Source: Bacillota bacterium
GTDB lineage: Bacteria > Bacillota > UBA4882 > UBA8346
Reading direction: 5' to 3'
DNA length: 35,459 nt
NCBI GenBank assembly: GCA_023394955.1
Contig: JAEWZY010000019.1
Span: 1 to 35,459 of the forward strand
Below are positions 6,943 to 14,344 of the stretch, one piece after another. The translations under genes and the position numbers were made by a program. Under the pieces are notes generated by a model, which did no database searches, had not been told where the DNA came from, and worked only from the letters and a program-made list of their open reading frames with translations. Position 1 is the first letter of the stretch. Every line of letters begins with the position of its first letter.

Positions 6943-8337
6943 TTAAAAGGTATGCCTTTCAATGGTAAGTTTTCCGGCCATTCCGTTAATTTTGATGGAA
7001 TCCAAGGCTTTAAAGGTTAAAGCGCCGTTTTGGCCTTTTTTCCAATATAGGATTGCCGCGCTATAAGGAACTCCCTCTTCGGTCAAGCCCCTTAAACCAG
7101 CGGCCCCGGTTGTTCCGGCATCATTGATGATCGTACCGGATTCGGTAGTTAAACGGTATTGGTGATCATGGCCATGTAAAATCAAGGGCACCTGCCCGAT
7201 AAGATCGGTAGCTATTTTTCGGTTATGGACCAGAAGAATATCAGGGGCTTTTCCATCTTTTTCCAGAGTTTGTTTTAAAGTTTCTGCCGCTTTTTGGAGC
7301 GCTTCGTCAGATGCCACATCCGAATTGAAACTAGCTGAGGCAGGGTCGGCCTGCCCAGCTATTTTTAGCCCTTTCACAGTCATGGTTCCTTCTTCTAATA
7401 CTTTCACAAAGGGGATTTTTTTTAACCGTTTAATTATCAACGGAGAATCATGATTTCCCGGAAGGAAGATATACGGTATTTTGATTCGGGCGATGCGATT
7501 GATAATTTCCGCTTCGATGGGCGTCCCATAGTCGGTTAAATCCCCGGTGTCAATGATTAATTGGATTTTAAAATTGTTGACTAACTCGGCGATAAATTCG
7601 AAAGCGGCCGGATTATTATGAATATCGGAGACGTGCAGCACTGCCAGATCAAATTGTAAGTCGCCAATATTTTTGATCTGTCCGGCTTGTTTAAATAGGA
7701 GTGGTAAATCCTGAGAAATTTTTTTAAGATTGTCGCTGATAATTTCGATATTATCAAGACCCATTGTAACCAAATTCATAGCCCAGGGAGCGGAGGCCAA
7801 TACACCCCGGTATTGAGGGCGGTCAACCGCATCGCGATTGTAAGTTAGTGCTGTTGTTGTAATAAACATCAAAATTAACGCCAATGTTCCCAATATTCCG
7901 TACCAAAAATGTTTCGAGAAAGGTTTAACCCGAAAGGCTAAAAGGGTTAAAATAGCGCCGGTCAAACCGGTTACGCTCACCAAGATAAAGAGCTTTAAAA
8001 CAGCATGCAGCGTTTCGCGCTGCAAGGTTTCTAACCATTGTTCTTTTGCAGGAATTGAGTCTAATTGTTTTTCAAGGATAGTGAAATCAATAGCGTCCAG
8101 GGTGAAAATAAATTGCCAAGGCGTATAATGGGTCTTTAAAAAAAGCTGGCCCACCGGGGGGATATTGAGAACGGCGCCGCCGGAAGGATTAAAACTAGCC
8201 TTTAAAGTAAAAGAGAGAGAATCGTACTGGAATGAAAGCTGGGCAAACAATTGAATGAAAAGCATTGAACTAATAACAACCATTATGATAAGCGCCAAGA
8301 TACGTATTCTTTGTGATGTTTTGATCTTTGACAGCAT
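6943..8337 (-). CDS. Membrane-anchored calcineurin-like metallophosphoesterase
   Basis: A 464-residue protein with an N-terminal membrane helix (about 11-32), an extracytoplasmic segment, two more helices (about 112-135 and 145-166) and a C-terminal metallophosphoesterase domain. All metal-ligand motifs are present: Asp238 and His240 in HVSDIHNN, DTGDLTD (263-269), GNHD (295-298), His371 in LLVHNR and GHDH (389-392). A YkuE-like lipid or lipoprotein phosphodiesterase is possible, but the substrate cannot be read from sequence. GGGAGT precedes the ATG. It converges with the CDF gene with only 21 bp between, and is divergent from the zinc-ribbon gene. Confidence 0.88.
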   Translation of the reverse strand: MLSKIKTSQRIRILALIIMVVISSMLFIQLFAQLSFQYDSLSFTLKASFNPSGGAVLNIPPVGQLFLKTHYTPWQFIFTLDAIDFTILEKQLDSIPAKEQWLETLQRETLHAVLKLFILVSVTGLTGAILTLLAFRVKPFSKHFWYGILGTLALILMFITTTALTYNRDAVDRPQYRGVLASAPWAMNLVTMGLDNIEIISDNLKKISQDLPLLFKQAGQIKNIGDLQFDLAVLHVSDIHNNPAAFEFIAELVNNFKIQLIIDTGDLTDYGTPIEAEIINRIARIKIPYIFLPGNHDSPLIIKRLKKIPFVKVLEEGTMTVKGLKIAGQADPASASFNSDVASDEALQKAAETLKQTLEKDGKAPDILLVHNRKIATDLIGQVPLILHGHDHQYRLTTESGTIINDAGTTGAAGLRGLTEEGVPYSAAILYWKKGQNGALTFKALDSIKINGMAGKLTIERHTF

Positions 8338-8365
8338 AACATTATACTCCCTGAGTATTTTTCTA

Positions 8366-8371
8366 ATTATA
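8366..8371 (-). promoter_or_regulatory. Extended -10 promoter element for the phosphoesterase gene
   Basis: On the minus strand TGTTATAAT gives a consensus -10 with an upstream TGn. No good -35 is seen. It lies about 30 bp before the start codon. Confidence 0.4.
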
Positions 8372-8414
8372 ACATATTGCGAGCTAAAAGCCGGAAGTGA
8401 TTAAAATCCTAAAA

Positions 8415-8423
8415 TGGTATAAT
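8415..8423 (+). promoter_or_regulatory. Extended -10 promoter element for the zinc-ribbon/PH gene
   Basis: TGGTATAAT is a consensus -10 with TGn extension, 54 bp before the start codon and back-to-back with the minus-strand -10 at 8366-8371. No good -35 is seen. Confidence 0.4.
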
Positions 8424-8476
8424 TTACTTCACCTTTTAATATCTATATATAAAAACCTCTCCAGAGGTGATCTGAG

Positions 8477-9562
8477 ATGCCATATTGTCAGGAATGCGGA
8501 AGTTATTTGGAACAAGATGCCAACGCCTGCAGTAGTTGCGGGAATAAATTAATCGATCTCCTTCAGACTGGCGCTACTCCATTCAAAGGAGAAACGGGAG
8601 CTAATTTAGTAGAAAGCGCTGGCAATGTTACTCCGCCATTGGATGCTTTAGAGAAAAGTCAGGATACGGATGGAGCTCCGGAAGACGCTATTGAAACTGT
8701 TAAAGAACAAGGACAATTAGTGAGAGGCCCGGAATTTAATGAAGTTTTCACGGAAAACCCAAGTGAATTTATTTCTCAGGAGGGTATCAGTATTGGTTCT
8801 CATTGGAACCAGGCCCAGTCCCATTTGGGGAAGGGTTTAATCAAACCGGTCACGATTGAGAATTGTATGGACGGATATCACTTCAAATATGATGAACCAC
8901 CGCGTCAAATTACCAAACCCGAACCACATCAAGAAAATATTGTAGAATTTAGATTCAGCGGTGAACCGGAGCCGAGTGAAGATTTTGAGAAAGTTCAAGG
9001 CCCTGACGATGAAGAAAAGGTTAATCCGGAGATTCTTGATGTTACCGGAGTGAAGCTCGAACAAGAAGAACCACAGGTTGAAGCGGAACCAATAGTTGGG
9101 CCGGAATCGGAGGGTGAAAGCAATTTGGAAGATAATTTGGAAGGTCATGACCCGATAAAGGATGAACAAGAAGAAATAACACCGGTTGAAGAAGGTGGTT
9201 TACCGGAAGACGATTTAATCCCGGGAATAGATGATCTGGGACCGGAAATTCATACCGTTACGGAACAGGAAATTTTATGGGAAGGACATCGGTCTTGGTA
9301 TGGTCTTACCTTAAAAGAAGAGTATCGAATAACCGACCAATCCGTTGTATTAGTGAGCGGCGTCGGCCAAATATTAAAGGAAGTTGAATGGCGATCTGTA
9401 TCCAAGATAGAGTTGAAACAAAACTGGTTATCAAAATTTTTAAACATTGGTAATCTGGAACTAACGGATATCAACTCCGAACCGCTTTTAATCTTGGAGG
9501 GGATTGACCATCCGGAGCGACTTCAAAAAAACCTTGTGGAAATGATATCACCTAAAGTATAA
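8477..9562 (+). CDS. Zinc-ribbon protein with acidic linker and bacterial PH-like domain
   Basis: A 361-residue protein of three parts. Residues 4-21 form a zinc ribbon (Cys4, Cys7, Cys18, Cys21 in CQEC and CSSC). About 30-255 is a low-complexity linker very rich in Glu and Pro with little predicted fold. About 263-358 resembles a bacterial PH (bPH/YdbT-like) domain: LWEGHRSWYGLTLKEEYRIT, then VEWRSVSKIELKQ and LELTDI strands. No membrane helix is present. The ATG follows AGAGGTGA. The function is unknown; the build suggests an adaptor that tethers two surfaces. Domain calls are by eye. Confidence 0.75.
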   Translation: MPYCQECGSYLEQDANACSSCGNKLIDLLQTGATPFKGETGANLVESAGNVTPPLDALEKSQDTDGAPEDAIETVKEQGQLVRGPEFNEVFTENPSEFISQEGISIGSHWNQAQSHLGKGLIKPVTIENCMDGYHFKYDEPPRQITKPEPHQENIVEFRFSGEPEPSEDFEKVQGPDDEEKVNPEILDVTGVKLEQEEPQVEAEPIVGPESEGESNLEDNLEGHDPIKDEQEEITPVEEGGLPEDDLIPGIDDLGPEIHTVTEQEILWEGHRSWYGLTLKEEYRITDQSVVLVSGVGQILKEVEWRSVSKIELKQNWLSKFLNIGNLELTDINSEPLLILEGIDHPERLQKNLVEMISPKV

Positions 9563-9581
9563 TAAGTATAATCAAGATGAA

Positions 9582-9602
9582 AAACCGGCAGGCCGCCGGT
9601 TT
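9582..9602 (+). terminator. Hairpin after the zinc-ribbon gene, possible terminator
   Basis: AAACCGGC / GCCGGTTT with a five-base loop. The T-run after it is interrupted (CGTCATTT), so termination may be partial. Confidence 0.5.
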
Positions 9603-9631
9603 CGTCATTTAATTGGAACCGAGGAGGAACA

Positions 9632-10105
9632 TTGCGGCAACCGATATTTATCAGCGCATGTTTGTTGGGAATGCCCTGCCGTTATGACGGTGACAGTAAA
9701 CCATTGCCGGACTTGGTGAAGTTGATAAACAAAAACCAGATCATAATACCCTTTTGTCCCGAAATTCAGGGAGGGTTAGTTATCCCCCGCTTACCGGCAG
9801 AGATTATCGATGGCGACGGAACGATGGCGCTTAAGGGGAAAGCCAGGGTTGTCAATGAAAAAGGCGAAGATTATACGGAGCAGTTTTTAAATGGCGCTAA
9901 AGCGGTTCTCAAAATGGCAAACGACCTTAAACCTAAATTGATTATTCTGAAGAGCAAGAGCCCTTCTTGCGGGATGGGGAAGATCTATGACGGCAGTTTT
10001 AGTGGTAGCTTAGAACAAGGGGACGGAGTGACCGCCGCTTTACTGAAGCAAGCGAATTTCAAAGTTTGTACTGAGTTTCAGTATTTGGAAAAAAATTATT
10101 CTTAA
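9632..10105 (+). CDS. DUF523 family protein
   Basis: A 157-residue protein typical of DUF523 (YbbK-like). Conserved features are SACLLGMPCRYDG with Cys10 and Cys16, PFCPEIQGGL with Cys42, and LKSKSPSCG with Cys113. The conserved cysteines suggest a metal or iron-sulfur site, but no activity is established from the sequence. The start is TTG, chosen because GAGGAGG lies just upstream and the conserved core begins at residue 5. Confidence 0.85.
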   Translation: MRQPIFISACLLGMPCRYDGDSKPLPDLVKLINKNQIIIPFCPEIQGGLVIPRLPAEIIDGDGTMALKGKARVVNEKGEDYTEQFLNGAKAVLKMANDLKPKLIILKSKSPSCGMGKIYDGSFSGSLEQGDGVTAALLKQANFKVCTEFQYLEKNYS

Positions 10106-10111
10106 ATCGCC

Positions 10112-10141
10112 TTGACGATCGCTAGTAACCTATGATAAAAT
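10112..10141 (+). promoter_or_regulatory. Promoter of tRNA-Gly
   Basis: TTGACG (10112-10117), an 18-bp spacer and TAAAAT (10136-10141), ending 16 bp before the tRNA 5' end. Confidence 0.6.
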
Positions 10142-10157
10142 ATTTTTTGCATGTGAT

Positions 10158-10233
10158 GCGGGAGTAGCTCAGTTGGTAGAGCGTCAGCCTTCCAAGCTGA
10201 ATGTCGCGGGTTCGAGCCCCGTCTCCCGCTCCA
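10158..10233 (+). tRNA. tRNA-Gly (anticodon TCC)
   Basis: The 7-bp acceptor stem GCGGGAG / CTCCCGC closes a full cloverleaf. The D arm is GCTC-AGTTGGTA-GAGC, the anticodon loop is CTTCCAA (anticodon TCC, reads GGA/GGG), and the T arm contains GGTTCGAGCCC. The discriminator base is T and CCA is encoded (10231-10233). Confidence 0.97.
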
Positions 10234-10247
10234 ATTTGTTAATAAGT

Positions 10248-10279
10248 ATGCTTTCGGTTTAACTCCGGAAGCATTTTTT
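10248..10279 (+). terminator. Intrinsic terminator after tRNA-Gly
   Basis: ATGCTTTCGG (10248-10257) pairs with CCGGAAGCAT (10265-10274) with one G-T wobble, followed by a run of six Ts. Confidence 0.85.
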
Positions 10280-10303
10280 GTTCCGAAATTAAAGGCGAGG
10301 TTT

Positions 10304-10393
10304 ATGTCCGGTCCGGCTATTTTGAAAGGATTTAGCCAAAAAAAGGAGAACCATAAACATAATAGTGTTTTAGGGAGGGGGACCGGGCGTTGA
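10304..10393 (+). CDS. Possible 29-residue small protein ahead of the secreted protein
   Basis: ATG at 10304 follows AGGCGAGG and opens a 29-codon frame (MSGPAILKGFSQKKENHK...). Its stop overlaps the TTG start of the next gene as TTGA, the layout of translational coupling. No family is recognised. It may be a real small gene or a chance frame. Confidence 0.3.
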   Translation: MSGPAILKGFSQKKENHKHNSVLGRGTGR

Positions 10394-10998
10394 AAAAGAG
10401 ACATCTTATAGGGCTGGTTGCCGTTTTAGTATTCTTAATGTCAGCTTGGACTATCTTGGCAATAGATGACGGCGGCGAAGCTTTTGAGTATTTTCCGCTA
10501 AAGGCTCAGAACTATTGGGCTTACAAAGTATCTCTGCCGGATAATAAGGCTTATTCACAGATAGTATTGGTTAACAGTGATATTGGGCAAGATATCCGAG
10601 CGGTGGTTTTAATTAACCAAATACCTCAAATGGAAGTGGTTTACAAGCTGAATGAAGAAGGTTTGTTCAGGACAAAACAAATAAGTCCCGAAGGGGTTAG
10701 TACTTTGAATCCAATCCAATTGGTTCTTGCCTCTAAGCTAGATCCCGGCAGTAGTTGGAGTTGGGAAGCGACTGAGGGAAAAGGGAAAGAAACCGCTAAA
10801 GTAGTAGGGTTTGAAAAGGTTACCGTACCGACAGGGACTTTTGAGGCGTTACTGGTGCAATACGAAGGGGTTTATAACGATGGGACGGCTTATTTTGAAA
10901 AGACTTGGTTCGTTAAGGGAGTCGGCTATGTGAAAGTCGTCTCTACTGTTGGGGATATGACGATTACCAAAGAATTGCTGGAATATAAAGTAAATTAG
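10390..10998 (+). CDS. Secreted protein of unknown function
   Basis: A 202-residue protein. Residues 1-24 form a signal peptide (KKRH, then a hydrophobic stretch LIGLVAVLVFLMSAWTIL ending around ALA-like ILAID). The mature part is mostly beta-strand-like, with YFPLKAQNYWAYKV near the start and VPTGTFEALLVQYEG plus WFVKGVGYVKVV near the end, a pattern seen in many uncharacterised exported proteins. The TTG start is supported by GGGAGGGGG upstream. No catalytic motif is visible. Confidence 0.7.
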   Translation: MKKRHLIGLVAVLVFLMSAWTILAIDDGGEAFEYFPLKAQNYWAYKVSLPDNKAYSQIVLVNSDIGQDIRAVVLINQIPQMEVVYKLNEEGLFRTKQISPEGVSTLNPIQLVLASKLDPGSSWSWEATEGKGKETAKVVGFEKVTVPTGTFEALLVQYEGVYNDGTAYFEKTWFVKGVGYVKVVSTVGDMTITKELLEYKVN

Positions 10999-11110
10999 TG
11001 CGCAAAGCAGGTAAGAGGCATGGGGCAAGAGTATAGAAAGTTAAGCCTTTGAAGCCGTTATTCATTGTAAGACAGATAGGGTATGAGGATAGGTAAGTGA
11101 ATTAGTAAGG

Positions 11111-11139
11111 TTGATAAAAATACAGTTTTATGTTATAAT
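11111..11139 (+). promoter_or_regulatory. Promoter of tRNA-Arg
   Basis: TTGATA (11111-11116), a 17-bp spacer and a perfect TATAAT (11134-11139), 15 bp before the tRNA. Confidence 0.8.
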
Positions 11140-11154
11140 ATTAAATTGTTAAAA

Positions 11155-11230
11155 GCGCCTGTAGCTCAGGGGATAGAGCAACGGACTTCTAATCCGTTGG
11201 TCGTACGTTCGATTCGTACCAGGCGCGCCA
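11155..11230 (+). tRNA. tRNA-Arg (anticodon TCT)
   Basis: Acceptor GCGCCTG / CAGGCGC, D arm GCTC-AGGGGATA-GAGC, anticodon loop CTTCTAA (anticodon TCT, reads AGA/AGG) and T loop GTTCGATTC. Discriminator G and an encoded CCA (11228-11230). Confidence 0.97.
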
Positions 11231-11239
11231 TAGTTTACA

Positions 11240-11271
11240 AGGGTTTGGAGAATTCTCTCTAAACCCTTTTT
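11240..11271 (+). terminator. Intrinsic terminator after tRNA-Arg
   Basis: AGGGTTTGGAGA (11240-11251) pairs with TCTCTAAACCCT, followed by TTTTT. The rest of the stretch to 11515 holds nothing I can identify. Confidence 0.85.
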
Positions 11272-11524
11272 GTATTTGATGGGGATTTTTGATGGGACTT
11301 TGTAAACCTATCCTTGCAGAAGAAAGTGTTTTTAATTTCAACTAGGTATTATTCAGCTTGGGCAGCTCAATTAGAAGATACGAAAAAGAGTGTATTTTGA
11401 CACCATTTCTAATCAGCTAATAATAACCGCTCCATTAATTTGGGGGGATTAACATTATATTGTCTAGAATGAAAACAGATGATAAAATTAAAAGACGAAC
11501 GGTGGCAAAAAGGAGTTGATTAGC

Positions 11525-11830
11525 ATGGAGAAAATTTTAAATCAGTTATTAGAAGGTCAAAAGGAAATTTTAAAGCGTCTTGATCAAGTGGAAACTAGTC
11601 AAACTAGATTAGAAACCATCCAAAAAGTACAGGGCGCAATCTTACAAGGGAACCAAGAAATCCTTTGCGCCGTCAGGGATGCTCAAGAATTTCAAAAAGC
11701 GGAAATTGACCGCTTAAATATAACCGTAGCCCATATCGGAGGCGGACAGGAACGGATTGCTGGAGATGTTACTTTTCTAGTCCGCAAAGCTGCTGAACAT
11801 GAAGATGATATTCGGGAATTAAAGCGGTAA
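11525..11830 (+). CDS. Small coiled-coil protein
   Basis: A 101-residue, highly charged helical protein with heptad-like spacing of Leu/Ile over most of its length (EKILNQLLEGQKEILKRLDQ; AEHEDDIRELKR at the end). No membrane helix or signal. I take ATG 11525 because AGGAG (11511-11515) lies nine bases before it; a TTG at 11516 abuts the ribosome binding site. Similar short coiled-coil proteins of unknown function are frequent in anaerobic Bacillota, and a second one is at 22938-23216. Confidence 0.65.
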   Translation: MEKILNQLLEGQKEILKRLDQVETSQTRLETIQKVQGAILQGNQEILCAVRDAQEFQKAEIDRLNITVAHIGGGQERIAGDVTFLVRKAAEHEDDIRELKR

Positions 11831-12234
11831 GTAACTGTATAGTTAAAACTGGAATTCTTCGGTTATTTTTTAACCATCTTCGAATTGAGGATGGTTTTTG
11901 TTTGTTATTGTGGGTAAAGTGTTTAGTACTGTTCTACGGCGCTACTGTGGCGTATGCCCCAATATGCTGATAATTTGAGATGAATAGGTTATTATTTTTT
12001 ATGAAATTCACTGGCAGACACATTAACATGAGATTCATAGCGTTAGTACGTATGGGGCTTGGGTCGATTGCATTATTTGTAACAATTCCAGCAGTGCTGG
12101 TCTAGAAGGCTTGGCGCATTGGTACAAACGAATATTCCGGTAATTATTAAATTTTAGTATCAACCACTAGATTCAAAGGCAAAAATGGATGGATCTAGAA
12201 TATTTAAATAATAGCGCAAACGGGGGGAATAGGA
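11831..12234. other. Intergenic region without a recognisable gene
   Basis: Apart from the terminator at 11872-11899 it holds a 13-bp perfect palindrome (CCAGCAGTGCTGG, 12088-12100) and a 25-codon frame starting MRFIALVRMGLGSIALFVTI (12030-12104) that looks like a membrane-segment fragment, without a ribosome binding site. I cannot assign either. Confidence 0.4.
11872..11899 (+). terminator. Intrinsic terminator after the coiled-coil gene
   Basis: AACCATC (11872-11878) and GATGGTT (11890-11896) form the stem, followed by a T-run. Confidence 0.75.
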
Positions 12235-13173
12235 ATGACAAAAAACAAAGTGCTGGTGTTAATCTCATATTTGACAATCTATCTAGTTTGGGGTTCGACC
12301 TATTTCTTCATTAAAATGGCGGTGGAGACTATCCCGCCCTTTTATGTAATCGGATTTCGGTGGCTGGTGGGAGGGGTCTTGATCTTTGGTTTTTCGCTTT
12401 TCACGGGGCGGTTCAAAAGGCTTCCCACTCTCCGCGAGGTCGCTAGCGCCGCCTTTTTAGGCATATTATTGCTCTTGACTGGAAATGGACTAATAAGCAT
12501 TGCCGAACGAAAAGTAGACAGTTATATGGTGGCCTTGGTCTTAGCGCTGACTCCTATTGTAATCGCTTTTTTCGATTGGCTTTTTTTCCAAAAAAAGTTA
12601 TTACTAACGAATTTGGCAGGTATTTTAGTCGGCGTCGCTGGAGTAGCGTTATTGCTCTATGATGGAACGTCGATTGCTACTAGCCTTTCACCGGATGTGC
12701 TTTTAGTCATTTGCGGACTCTTTTCCTGGAGTTTAGCGACCAGCCTCGGACATAAAATCACTGTTTACCCGGATATCTTGATCAATAGCGGGCTGCAGAT
12801 GCTTATGGTTGGAGCAGGTTGTTTGTTAGGAATGGTTTTTAGCCGACCTTCCCTTGGTGAACTAATGCCGCAATTTTCGGTTTCCTCCTGGACGGGAGTC
12901 TGGTATTTAGCGTTCATTGGTTCGTTGGCTTTTTGCGCTTATACCTACTTAATCGCTAATGAACCCGCCATTAGAATCTCCAGTTACGCCCTGGTTAACC
13001 CGTTAATCGCCACTTTTTTAGGTTTGGCCGTTGGTAAAGAGACCCCGGCGCCGTTTTTATTTTACGCTTTTCCAATAATATTAGCAGGTTTATTTTTAAT
13101 GATTTACGGCGAGGTTTTTTTAGGGTACCTGAAATCATTATTTGGAAGGATACTAGGAAGGTTGGATCAATGA
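12235..13173 (+). CDS. EamA-family (DMT superfamily) transporter
   Basis: A 312-residue membrane protein with ten hydrophobic segments in two EamA repeats (about 8-140 and 154-293). The first repeat opens LTIYLVWGSTYFFIKMA and contains PPFYVIGFRWLVGG, which are typical of the family. EamA proteins export or import small metabolites, often amino acids or their derivatives; the substrate is not evident. The ATG follows GGGGGGAATAGGA. Its stop is one base before the azlC start, so it forms an operon with azlC and azlD, which hints at amino-acid export. Confidence 0.88.
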   Translation: MTKNKVLVLISYLTIYLVWGSTYFFIKMAVETIPPFYVIGFRWLVGGVLIFGFSLFTGRFKRLPTLREVASAAFLGILLLLTGNGLISIAERKVDSYMVALVLALTPIVIAFFDWLFFQKKLLLTNLAGILVGVAGVALLLYDGTSIATSLSPDVLLVICGLFSWSLATSLGHKITVYPDILINSGLQMLMVGAGCLLGMVFSRPSLGELMPQFSVSSWTGVWYLAFIGSLAFCAYTYLIANEPAIRISSYALVNPLIATFLGLAVGKETPAPFLFYAFPIILAGLFLMIYGEVFLGYLKSLFGRILGRLDQ

Positions 13174-13174
13174 A

Positions 13175-13885
13175 GTGAAGTTAGATTTTTCGAATGAGCA
13201 AGGGGTTAAAGGGGGTTTTATCGCTGGGTTCCCAGTCTCCATCGGATACTTCCCGGTGGCGGTCGCTTTCGGAATTTTGGCTAAAACCACCGGCTTATCC
13301 ACTGGAGACAGCGTTGCTTTCTCAGTTTTGGTTTTCGCGGGCGCCAGCCAATTTATGGCGCTTAATTTAATCAAGGCAGGAGTGGCCGTTGGCGGAATCA
13401 TTTTAGCTACTTTACTGCTTAATTTGAGGCATTTGTTGATGAGCGCTTCGCTGGCGACCAAAATTACTGCCTCTGACAAACGGTGGCTTCCGGTGGTTGC
13501 TTTTGGAGTGACCGATGAGACCTTTGCGGTATCCGCTATTCAATCCGGCCCCCTCGGGATCTCCTTTTTATTAGCTTTGGAAGGTATGGCTTATTTAGGT
13601 TGGGTCGGCGGAACCTTGACCGGATATTTAGCCGGAGCGATTCTTCCCGCTTCCCTCGGGAAAAGTATGGGAATTGGATTATACGCATTGTTTGTGGCAA
13701 TCTTGATTCCGGGTTTCAAAAGGTCCTGGTTGATAGTTGCCCTAACGCTAAGCGCCGGTCTGATTCACACTTTATTGAATTGGATAAATTTATGGCCCGC
13801 TTCCTGGAATCTGATAGTTTCGATCATTTGCTGTAGCCTGTTGGGGGCTTGGCTCATTCCACAGCGAATGGAGGGTTTTAATTGA
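13175..13885 (+). CDS. azlC: AzlC family branched-chain amino acid export subunit
   Basis: A 236-residue, multi-helix membrane protein with AzlC signatures: FPVSIGYFPVAVAFGILA near the start, VFAGASQFMALNLI, and LLNLRHLLMSASLA around the middle. AzlC is the large subunit of a two-part exporter of branched-chain amino acids and analogues such as 4-azaleucine. It starts with GTG one base after the EamA stop and overlaps azlD by four bases at its end, so the three genes are translationally coupled. Confidence 0.9.
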   Translation: MKLDFSNEQGVKGGFIAGFPVSIGYFPVAVAFGILAKTTGLSTGDSVAFSVLVFAGASQFMALNLIKAGVAVGGIILATLLLNLRHLLMSASLATKITASDKRWLPVVAFGVTDETFAVSAIQSGPLGISFLLALEGMAYLGWVGGTLTGYLAGAILPASLGKSMGIGLYALFVAILIPGFKRSWLIVALTLSAGLIHTLLNWINLWPASWNLIVSIICCSLLGAWLIPQRMEGFN

Positions 13886-14181
13886 AATATGGATGGTTGA
13901 TCCTTGGAATGGCGGCTGTTACATACTTGCCCCGATTACTACCCCTAATTATAGTTACTGAACGGCCTTTACCCCAGTTTTGGAAGGGTTTTTTGTTTTG
14001 CATTCCCTATACAGCATTGGGCGCATTGATTATCCCCGATGTGTACCGGGCAATCCCTGGAGAACCTTGGGCGGCTATCATCGGCATCAGCGCCGCCGCT
14101 GTCTGCGGTTGGTTTCGAAAAGGTTTAATCCTGCCGGTATTAACATCGATCATAGTGGTATATATAATTCTACTTTGGTGA
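13882..14181 (+). CDS. azlD: AzlD family branched-chain amino acid export subunit
   Basis: A 99-residue membrane protein with three to four hydrophobic segments and the AzlD pattern: AVTYLPRLLPL at the start and FLFCIPYTALGALIIPD in the middle. It is the small partner of AzlC. The TTG start overlaps the azlC stop as TTGA and is preceded by GGAGGG, so the unusual start codon is well supported. Confidence 0.9.
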   Translation: MKYGWLILGMAAVTYLPRLLPLIIVTERPLPQFWKGFLFCIPYTALGALIIPDVYRAIPGEPWAAIIGISAAAVCGWFRKGLILPVLTSIIVVYIILLW

Positions 14182-14318
14182 ATTTGAACTTGTATTTTGA
14201 AACTAGTGGGTTAAAACTTTCGCGATTGTGTTTTGAAAACGGCCTAAGAATAACTTGTTTATCAAAGCAGATCTAAGGTTAACTTTATAGATTACCGATA
14301 ATTTTTTAAATTCCGGTT

Positions 14319-14343
14319 ATCCTACTACTAGAGGTGGTAGGAT
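14319..14343 (+). promoter_or_regulatory. Hairpin sequestering the pseudokinase ribosome binding site
   Basis: ATCCTACTAC (14319-14328) pairs with GTGGTAGGAT (14334-14343), ten pairs with one wobble and loop TAGAG. The ribosome binding site AGAGGTGG (14330-14337) lies in the loop and 3' arm, one to two codons before the TTG start at 14345. There is no T-run, so control of translation is more likely than termination. Confidence 0.6.
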
Positions 14344-14344
14344 T

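Noticed and set aside
6918..6945. Terminator between the CDF and phosphoesterase genes
   Set aside because: A 7-bp hairpin exists (TTAGCGG / CCGTTAA), but neither strand has a T-run.
10102..10404. A 100-codon minus-strand frame across the tRNA-Gly gene
   Set aside because: Its peptide (GRRGSNPRHSAWKADALPTE) is the well-known false translation of the antisense strand of a tRNA gene.
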